Assembly: GCA_028873695.1 (NCBI GenBank)
Contig: JAPPNU010000060.1
Location: 1 to 64,000, forward strand
Origin: Gemmatimonadota bacterium
Lineage (GTDB): Bacteria > Latescibacterota > UBA2968 > GCA-2709665
Reading direction: 5' to 3'
Length of the DNA: 64,000 nt
The notes below the pieces were generated by a model, which was not told the DNA's origin, did not search any database, and saw nothing but the letters and a program-made list of their open reading frames with translations. This document shows positions 58,748 through 64,000 of the stretch, one piece after another (the first letter of the stretch is position 1; each line of letters begins with the position of its first letter). Made by a program: the position numbers and the translations under genes.

Positions 58748-60862
58748 CTACCACATCACACGAAAAGACGTCGCCGTGCTTACTTCCTGCCGGCTGTTCA
58801 AATCGAGGACCTTCACCCGAAAGTCCCGAGGCCCCGGAAACATCTCCAGATTCAACACCTGGTATATCGGCTCCCACGCATGCGAACCCTTGTGGGTATA
58901 GGATACCGCCGTGGTCCATTCCGGATCCGCCTCCGCATCTTCTTCCTTCAAGGTTCGGATCTGATAGGTTACCTGATAGTTGGTGGCCCCGAACCGGTCC
59001 TTCTGCAGGTTGTAGATCTCATAGTAGAAGTAAGCCTGCGAACCCTGTCGATACTGTTTGAGCGGATTGGGAAGAATGAGATACCGTTCCCGTCCGTAAG
59101 GCGCCTGCTCCCTTTCGACGATCCGTCTCGCTAGCAGCATATCGCTCACGCTCAGCGAATCGTATCCGTATGCGCCAACCTGCAAAACGCTACGGAACGT
59201 CCCTATCGATTTTGTCTTCGTGTCCTCAGCCTCCGCCGCGATGAAATATTTCCCCGGGGCCAGCATCAGCTTCTCGCCTGTAAACAGATACCCTTCCCGA
59301 GTTGCTTCATACTGCACCCACGGCATGACGTCGACCCTTCCGATATCCTTCTTAAGGGTATCCCAATCCGCGTCGAACAAGAACAGTCCCTGGCGTATTT
59401 CCACGGCCTGCGCTCCGGTTTGCGCCGCCTTGTGTTGTACTTCCTCTCCAGGAAGCGCGTAGTATACCTCCACTCTGGCCTCGTCGCCTTCCCCGCGAAA
59501 CCGGGCCATCTGGTACGGGGCATCGTAACGTTCCCATCTGTAGGGATCCTTATAGTACTCGGGTACCCTTGTCGTCAATTCCTCCAGGTCCATCGGTCTC
59601 CTTCCCAACCAGCCCACCCGATAGCGCCACGTATCCCGCGTATCCGTATTCGCGAACAGCAGCCGAAACCCGCCGTAGTCCCACATCTCCAGACGGGGAC
59701 GGTGTTTGAACGGCGTCGTCCCCTGTTGAGTCAGCCAGTACAGATGATCCTGGTACCACACCGGCTCATCCAGACCGGTATCGATCTCGGGCGGGCGGAC
59801 GCTTCTTGCCTCGGGACGTCCATACCGGATATACGCCTGTCCCTTGTCCGTCGTCCAGCCCGCTGTTCCGCGCTCCGGATCCCCGAAACGAAGGTTGGCG
59901 TACGCCACCCTGCCGCAGTGTTCCATCAGGCGCTCGTTTATCGGCGTGAGGAACAACGGATCGCGTCCGGTCCAGAATGCCCGCAACGCCTCTTCATCGG
60001 GCAGATCTTCGCCCGCCTCCGCACCCTGACTGCCCACCAGCATGAATACGGACATCATAAACTGCTGTTCACGCGCCGACATCCGGCTCAATCCGTTCAC
60101 GTAGGCCGGATAGGCGCGCTGGAGTTCGTCCAGCGCCTGGTACGCCAGTCCCAGGAAGAAATAGACGTCCGGGTCCTCAGGCCGGCGTTCCAGGAAGTCC
60201 TCGAAAAGCGCCGCCATTCTTTCCGGCATCCGGGCTTCGTAATACACGAGTCCGAGCAGAAGCAGCGAAGGCCTGTGCGCCGGATCCACGTTCAGCGCCC
60301 TGGTCAGATATCCGATCGCCTGGTCCCGGTCCTTCTCACCGAATCTTTCCAGACTGAACGATCTCGTTCGCCGATTGCCCAGATCATCGTATTGATAGTC
60401 GATGCGCTCGCTCTCGAGGTACCGCGACATCTGCCAGGCCGCGTACCGCCCGGCCAGATACAGGGCGCCGACGTGGTTCGGATTGATGTCAATGGCCTTT
60501 TTTGCGTTCTTGTAGGCGTGGCCTCGCCTGCCCATGGCCCAGAGCACTCTCGCGTATTCAATCCGAAAATCCACGTTTGTCTTGTCTTTTCGCATCGCCC
60601 GCTGCAGCCAGGTGGAGGCCTGCCTGCGCGTACCCGGCGTTCTTTCATCGCTGTAAAGACGGGCGAGTTCGTACATTGCCCATCCGGATCGGTCCAGCCG
60701 GATCGCCTCCTTGATGAGCTTTTCGCGTTTCCGGTATTCAACCGTTGTATCCGATGCCGCCGAAAGGAGCGAGTCCACACCCACCGAAACCGTCCTGGCG
60801 GCTTCGACGTGCGCCGCGCAGACCGGAATGGATGCCGCAATCGCAAGAACCAATGCCCTCAT
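58748..60862 (-). CDS. GWxTD-domain periplasmic protein with N-terminal TPR-like repeats
   Basis: A 704-residue exported protein (signal MRALVLAIAASIPVCAAHVEA, cleavage near residue 22). Residues about 45-270 are TPR-like (EYARVLWAMGRRGHAYKNAK, then ALYLAGRYAAWQ and others). The GWxTD motif region follows: RGTAGWTTDKGQAYIRYGRP (about 335-355), with DEPVWYQDHLYW after it. The C-terminal 200 residues are beta-rich with YFYYEIYNLQKD, likely an Ig-like fold. GWxTD proteins occur in FCB phyla and are of unknown function. A divergent promoter region separates it from the hydrolase gene. Confidence 0.85.
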   Translation of the reverse strand: MRALVLAIAASIPVCAAHVEAARTVSVGVDSLLSAASDTTVEYRKREKLIKEAIRLDRSGWAMYELARLYSDERTPGTRRQASTWLQRAMRKDKTNVDFRIEYARVLWAMGRRGHAYKNAKKAIDINPNHVGALYLAGRYAAWQMSRYLESERIDYQYDDLGNRRTRSFSLERFGEKDRDQAIGYLTRALNVDPAHRPSLLLLGLVYYEARMPERMAALFEDFLERRPEDPDVYFFLGLAYQALDELQRAYPAYVNGLSRMSAREQQFMMSVFMLVGSQGAEAGEDLPDEEALRAFWTGRDPLFLTPINERLMEHCGRVAYANLRFGDPERGTAGWTTDKGQAYIRYGRPEARSVRPPEIDTGLDEPVWYQDHLYWLTQQGTTPFKHRPRLEMWDYGGFRLLFANTDTRDTWRYRVGWLGRRPMDLEELTTRVPEYYKDPYRWERYDAPYQMARFRGEGDEARVEVYYALPGEEVQHKAAQTGAQAVEIRQGLFLFDADWDTLKKDIGRVDVMPWVQYEATREGYLFTGEKLMLAPGKYFIAAEAEDTKTKSIGTFRSVLQVGAYGYDSLSVSDMLLARRIVEREQAPYGRERYLILPNPLKQYRQGSQAYFYYEIYNLQKDRFGATNYQVTYQIRTLKEEDAEADPEWTTAVSYTHKGSHAWEPIYQVLNLEMFPGPRDFRVKVLDLNSRQEVSTATSFRVMW

Positions 60863-60927
60863 ACGCCCTCCTGTTACAGGTAGCGTCCAAAATCAACGGA
60901 ACCTGTAACATCGCCACGAATGGCAGA

Positions 60928-60956
60928 TTGACAATGAAATAAATGCCCGGTATCAT
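60928..60956 (+). promoter_or_regulatory. Sigma70-like promoter of the hydrolase gene
   Basis: TTGACA (60928-60933), 17-bp spacer, TATCAT (60951-60956). The leader to ATG 61024 is about 60 nt. It closely resembles the permease-SPFH promoter at 14072-14100. Confidence 0.6.
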
Positions 60957-61023
60957 GTATACGAACGATCCGTGAAAAAGTTCTCCGGTCCGACGCCCGG
61001 CCGCGCTATTCCAGGAGAATACG

Positions 61024-62094
61024 ATGGCGAACCCCTACACTCAAAAGGCTGAGGTCATCAGCCGCTGGATCAATGACCGTCAGCGCCTGCTTCGAAACGA
61101 GACGGAAGACTTTCTCCGCAGTGAGGTCCTGAATTACGGTCCACGACAGGCCGCGCATTGGAATCGGGACTACAGTTCGGTCGAGGCCTTCGAACGTTCG
61201 GTCGAAGCCAACCGCAGCCGGTGGCAGGAAACGATCGGCGTCTTCGAGTACGACGGTACCCCCCTCGAACCTGTGCTGGAACCCTGGTTCGAAGACGACA
61301 GATTCACTGCCTGGTGGATTACCATCGGATTGCTGGGCAATCTGAGAGGGCGCGGGATCCTCGCCCTGCCCAAAGGCGCGGACGGTCCCGCCCCGCTCGT
61401 CATCGCGCAGCACGGTATCGGATCGTCGCCCGAAAAGGCGTTCGGCCTGGACGACCCGAACGATACCTACAAATCCTATGCGCGGCGCATGGCGGAAGAA
61501 GGCTTCGCCGTGATCGCTCCGATGAATATCACGGGCGGCCCTCCGCGGGCGCGCCAGGAACGCCTCTGCAAGCTCCTTGGCAAGACCCTGTGGGGCCTCG
61601 AAATCTTCCGCACGCAGCGGCTTCTGGATTATCTGGAAACGCGCACGGAAATCGATATCGAACGCACCGCCATGTACGGAATCAGCCTCGGGGGCGCATA
61701 TACCATGTTCACGGTTCCTGTCGAACCCCGCATCGGGGCCGCCGTGGTATGCGCCTGGTTCAACCACAGGCGATACAAGATGGCCGTAGACGACCCAAGG
61801 TACAGCTGCTTTCTCTCCGTCAACGAGGAGCACGTATGGATTCCCGGCTGGCTGAGCGCGTTCACCGACAGCGACCTGGTCTCGCTCATCTGTCCCCGTC
61901 CCCTGCTGGTTGAACAGGGCAAAGCGGACGGAATCGCCTGGTGGCCGATGATGCTCGACGAGTACCACCAGGCCTGCGAACACTACGCCAGACTCGGTCT
62001 ATCGGAGAATATCGAAATCGACCTTCACGAAGGCGGTCACGAGATCCGGCTTGAAAGGAGCCTTCAATTCCTCAGGAAATGGCTGAAGCTCTAG
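61024..62094 (+). CDS. Alpha/beta hydrolase (dienelactone hydrolase/acetylxylan esterase-like)
   Basis: A 356-residue soluble hydrolase. The core carries PLVIAQHGIGSSPEKAFGLD for the oxyanion hole, the nucleophile elbow YGISLGGAYTMF (Ser in GxSxGG) and a distal His in LHEGGHEIRLERS. The acid is probably the Glu/Asp of LVEQGKADGIAW. The first 90 residues are helical and charged (RWINDRQRLLRNETEDFLRS). There is no signal peptide. Ester substrates are not predictable; the neighbouring Gfo/Idh and nitrilase genes suggest a catabolic unit. Confidence 0.85.
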   Translation: MANPYTQKAEVISRWINDRQRLLRNETEDFLRSEVLNYGPRQAAHWNRDYSSVEAFERSVEANRSRWQETIGVFEYDGTPLEPVLEPWFEDDRFTAWWITIGLLGNLRGRGILALPKGADGPAPLVIAQHGIGSSPEKAFGLDDPNDTYKSYARRMAEEGFAVIAPMNITGGPPRARQERLCKLLGKTLWGLEIFRTQRLLDYLETRTEIDIERTAMYGISLGGAYTMFTVPVEPRIGAAVVCAWFNHRRYKMAVDDPRYSCFLSVNEEHVWIPGWLSAFTDSDLVSLICPRPLLVEQGKADGIAWWPMMLDEYHQACEHYARLGLSENIEIDLHEGGHEIRLERSLQFLRKWLKL

Positions 62095-62180
62095 CAGTTC
62101 GCTGCGGATTGACGGCGTTCGAGCCAATTGTTGAAGGCATTACCTGACGTCTCAAAATACATGATGAAAAGGAAAAAAAC

Positions 62181-63179
62181 ATGGTCAAACTGGGTGTCTT
62201 CGGATGCGCGGGCATTGCAACCCATCAGCTGAATTCAGTGTGGTACGACAACTGCTTCCAGGTGGTCGCCGGCGCGGACGTCCGTCCGGCGCAACTCGAC
62301 CATTTCAGAGAAAGATTCGACATGCGGCAGGGGTACGCCGATTATCGTGTTCTGCTTGACGAAGCCGACGTCGAAGCCGTCATGATCTGCACGCCCACCT
62401 TCCTCCATCCGGAGATGGCGATCGCGGCCGCGGAGGCCGGCAAACACGTCTTCTGCCAGAAACCCATGGCGATGAATTCTTACGACTGTTACCGCATGAT
62501 TCAGACGTGCCGCAGAAATAACGTCAGACTCCAGATCGGTTTCGTGCGGCGATTCGACAACGACTGGGGCACGCTCAAGAAAGTCGTCGAATCCGGGCGG
62601 CTGGGCAGCCCCGTTCTCTGGCGGCAGATTTCCGGGGGCTCGCCCCCGGGGAGCCCGTTCTTCATGGACCGCTTTCAGGGCGGCGGCCCGATGATCGACG
62701 GCATGGTCCACAACTACGACTTCGCGGTCCACTGTTTCGGCGAACCCGTGGAAGTCAAGTCCATGCCGATGAAAATTCACCACGCGTCCACGGCCTGGGA
62801 TACGGGCACCGTCCTCGTCCGCTTCGAACGGGGAGACGCCATCATGTGTTCATGGACGTGGGGACTGCCGGCCGGCGTGCGTCCCAGAGGCGGAACGGAT
62901 ATCATCGGCCCAAACGGCACGCTTTCGTTTCCCGGGAACTACGATCCGGGGAAAGCCGAAGGCAGATTCGACCCCGACACCCAGGGCGCCTACCTCCTTT
63001 CCCTGGCTGACGGCGAAGAGGAAGTCATCACCTTCGAAAAGAAAAACATGTTCCGGGACGAAATGCTGCATTTTGCCGAGTGTGTTCGCAGTGGCGCCGA
63101 GCCACGGGTTACCGGCGAAGACGGTCTTCGCGCCACGCGTATCGCCGAACTCGCGCTCAACGGCGGCGGCCTGGTTTAG
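62181..63179 (+). CDS. Gfo/Idh/MocA family oxidoreductase
   Basis: A 332-residue oxidoreductase with a Rossmann domain (LGVFGCAGIATHQLNS), VMICTPTFLHPEMAIAAAEA and the catalytic QKPMAMNSYDCYRM. The substrate domain shows FQGGGPMIDGMVHNYDFAVH with the catalytic Asp/His area. It is clearly different from the paralogue at 50859-51863. AAAAGGA precedes the ATG. The hydrolase gene ends 86 bp upstream, and the nitrilase-family gene starts 48 bp downstream, so the three may form one unit. Its TAG stop is part of a MITE-like end. Confidence 0.9.
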   Translation: MVKLGVFGCAGIATHQLNSVWYDNCFQVVAGADVRPAQLDHFRERFDMRQGYADYRVLLDEADVEAVMICTPTFLHPEMAIAAAEAGKHVFCQKPMAMNSYDCYRMIQTCRRNNVRLQIGFVRRFDNDWGTLKKVVESGRLGSPVLWRQISGGSPPGSPFFMDRFQGGGPMIDGMVHNYDFAVHCFGEPVEVKSMPMKIHHASTAWDTGTVLVRFERGDAIMCSWTWGLPAGVRPRGGTDIIGPNGTLSFPGNYDPGKAEGRFDPDTQGAYLLSLADGEEEVITFEKKNMFRDEMLHFAECVRSGAEPRVTGEDGLRATRIAELALNGGGLV

Positions 63180-63192
63180 CAGCCCGTTGAAA
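63177..63192. mobile_element. Solo left end of MITE family 1 at the oxidoreductase stop
   Basis: TAGCAGCCCGTTGAAA (63177-63192) matches the family-1 left end at 11359 over 16 nt, and the TAG is the stop codon of the preceding gene. No right end is seen. Confidence 0.55.
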
Positions 63193-63227
63193 TGCGTGAT
63201 CGGATGTCCCGACACCAAGAGAAGACC

Positions 63228-64000
63228 ATGATTTTGTTACGTATCGCCCTCGCGCAGACACGTCAGACCGCGGATCGGGAGGACAACCGCCTCGCCATTC
63301 TGGAAGCCATCGACCTCGCGGCTTCCCGGAACGTGCAGATCCTTTGTTTTCCCGAGACCCAGACAGTCGGCTACCGGGTAGACATTGCTTCCGCCAACGC
63401 TCCGGTGCACGCCGGCTGGCTCGATAGAGTCCACGGCGAGGTTGCGGCGCGATGCGCGCAGCACGGCATCGCCTGCATCCTGGGCACCGAAACGCCGTCC
63501 GAGCGCGGCAGGCCTTACAACACCGCGCTCGTGATCGATAAGCATGGAAATCTTCTGGGCATGCACCACAAGACGATGCTGACGCCGCTGGACGCAATGG
63601 CCTACGAGCGGGGAGACGTACAGCATACGTTTGAACTATTGGGCGTTCGCATTGGCGTGGTCATCTGCTTCGAGGCGCTGCGCTTTGCTGAAACGACCGC
63701 CGAATGCGTGCGCCGCGGCGCACAGGTCGTCTTCCATCCGCAGAACAACACGACCCGTCCCAACGACTGGAAGATTCCCATCCACCATGCCATGATCGTC
63801 ACTCGCGCCGCCGAGAACACCGTCTGGTTCGCTTCATGCAACGCCTGCCTCCCGCACCAGAACAGCCGCAGCCTGATTGTCGCCCCCGACGGCCGCATTC
63901 ACGGGCGGACGGAGCTGAGGCAGGAGGAACTGCTGGTACGTGACATCGACGTGCGGGAGGCGACGCGTGCCATGTTCCGACTGGGTGAAGACGGTTCCGC
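63228..64000 (+). CDS. Carbon-nitrogen hydrolase (nitrilase superfamily), truncated by the window end
   Basis: The frame is open from ATG 63228 (also ATGs at 63192 and 63204) and runs off the right edge, about 257 residues visible. The Glu-Lys-Cys triad is present: Glu in ILCFPETQTVGY, Lys in MHHKTMLTPLD and Cys in VVICFEALRFAE. These enzymes hydrolyse nitriles, amides or N-carbamoyl compounds. AAGAGAAG stands upstream of 63228. The missing C-terminus prevents subgroup assignment. Confidence 0.88.
   Translation, partial: MILLRIALAQTRQTADREDNRLAILEAIDLAASRNVQILCFPETQTVGYRVDIASANAPVHAGWLDRVHGEVAARCAQHGIACILGTETPSERGRPYNTALVIDKHGNLLGMHHKTMLTPLDAMAYERGDVQHTFELLGVRIGVVICFEALRFAETTAECVRRGAQVVFHPQNNTTRPNDWKIPIHHAMIVTRAAENTVWFASCNACLPHQNSRSLIVAPDGRIHGRTELRQEELLVRDIDVREATRAMFRLGEDGS

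Noticed and set aside
59420..60883. 487-residue plus-strand frame opposite the GWxTD gene
   Set aside because: Shadow of a well-supported exported protein; no start signal or family motif.

Overview
The window is about 64 kb of GC-rich bacterial chromosome. It looks like a diderm of the FCB lineage, and Latescibacterota or a related uncultured phylum is my best guess; this rests on gene content only. Pointers are a GWxTD-domain periplasmic protein, a PorV-like outer-membrane barrel, DUF3098-like and DUF4296-like small proteins, a meso-DAP-type MurE, lipoproteins with clear lipoboxes, and several Gfo/Idh/MocA oxidoreductases. There is no rRNA, phage or CRISPR array. One tRNA gene (Val, anticodon UAC) is present. 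Several starts are TTG or GTG, each chosen by its Shine-Dalgarno position.

Layout. 0-6 kb: accessory metabolism with two APH-fold kinases, a DUF4143 ATPase framed by two near-identical palindromes, and an N-acyltransferase/DegT aminotransferase pair. 6-14 kb (minus strand): a membrane and metal-handling block with a ZIP transporter, a four-helix membrane protein, a solitary periplasmic binding protein, HflK-like and HflC SPFH proteins, and a 765-residue fusion of an SO_0444/DUF318-type metal permease to a complete HflK-like SPFH domain. 14-18 kb: a GNAT protein, a nucleotide-sugar epimerase and an uncharacterised enzyme-like protein. 18-25 kb (minus): a translation operon ffh-rpsP-rimM-trmD-rplS-small membrane protein-tRNA-Val ending in a strong intrinsic terminator, preceded by rpe, a PASTA protein and the barrel. 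25-32 kb: an RluA-like protein, a pentapeptide-repeat protein, 5-formyl-THF cyclo-ligase, then the envelope/isoprenoid operon uppS-cdsA-dxr-rseP. 32-35 kb: a repeat-rich accessory gap with a retropepsin-like protein, an HNH-like protein and a lipoprotein. 35-51 kb: the dcw cell-division/peptidoglycan cluster mraZ-rsmH-ftsL-ftsI-murE-murF-ftsW-murG-murC-murB-ftsQ-ftsA-ftsZ, from which mraY and murD are missing. 51-64 kb: oxidoreductases, moaB, a purple-acid-phosphatase-like lipoprotein, a histone-deacetylase-fold enzyme, a pheA-aminotransferase pair, the GWxTD protein, an alpha/beta hydrolase, a second Gfo/Idh protein and a nitrilase-family protein cut by the window end.

The most unusual items are the permease-SPFH fusion and its neighbourhood, the palindrome-framed DUF4143 gene with a promoter inside one palindrome (predicted leaderless mRNA), three families of short MITE-like elements with terminal inverted repeats that often begin exactly at stop codons, a diverged dispersed repeat at 15.1 and 33.7 kb in opposite orientation, and the mraZ leader with tandem MraZ boxes followed by an intrinsic terminator.
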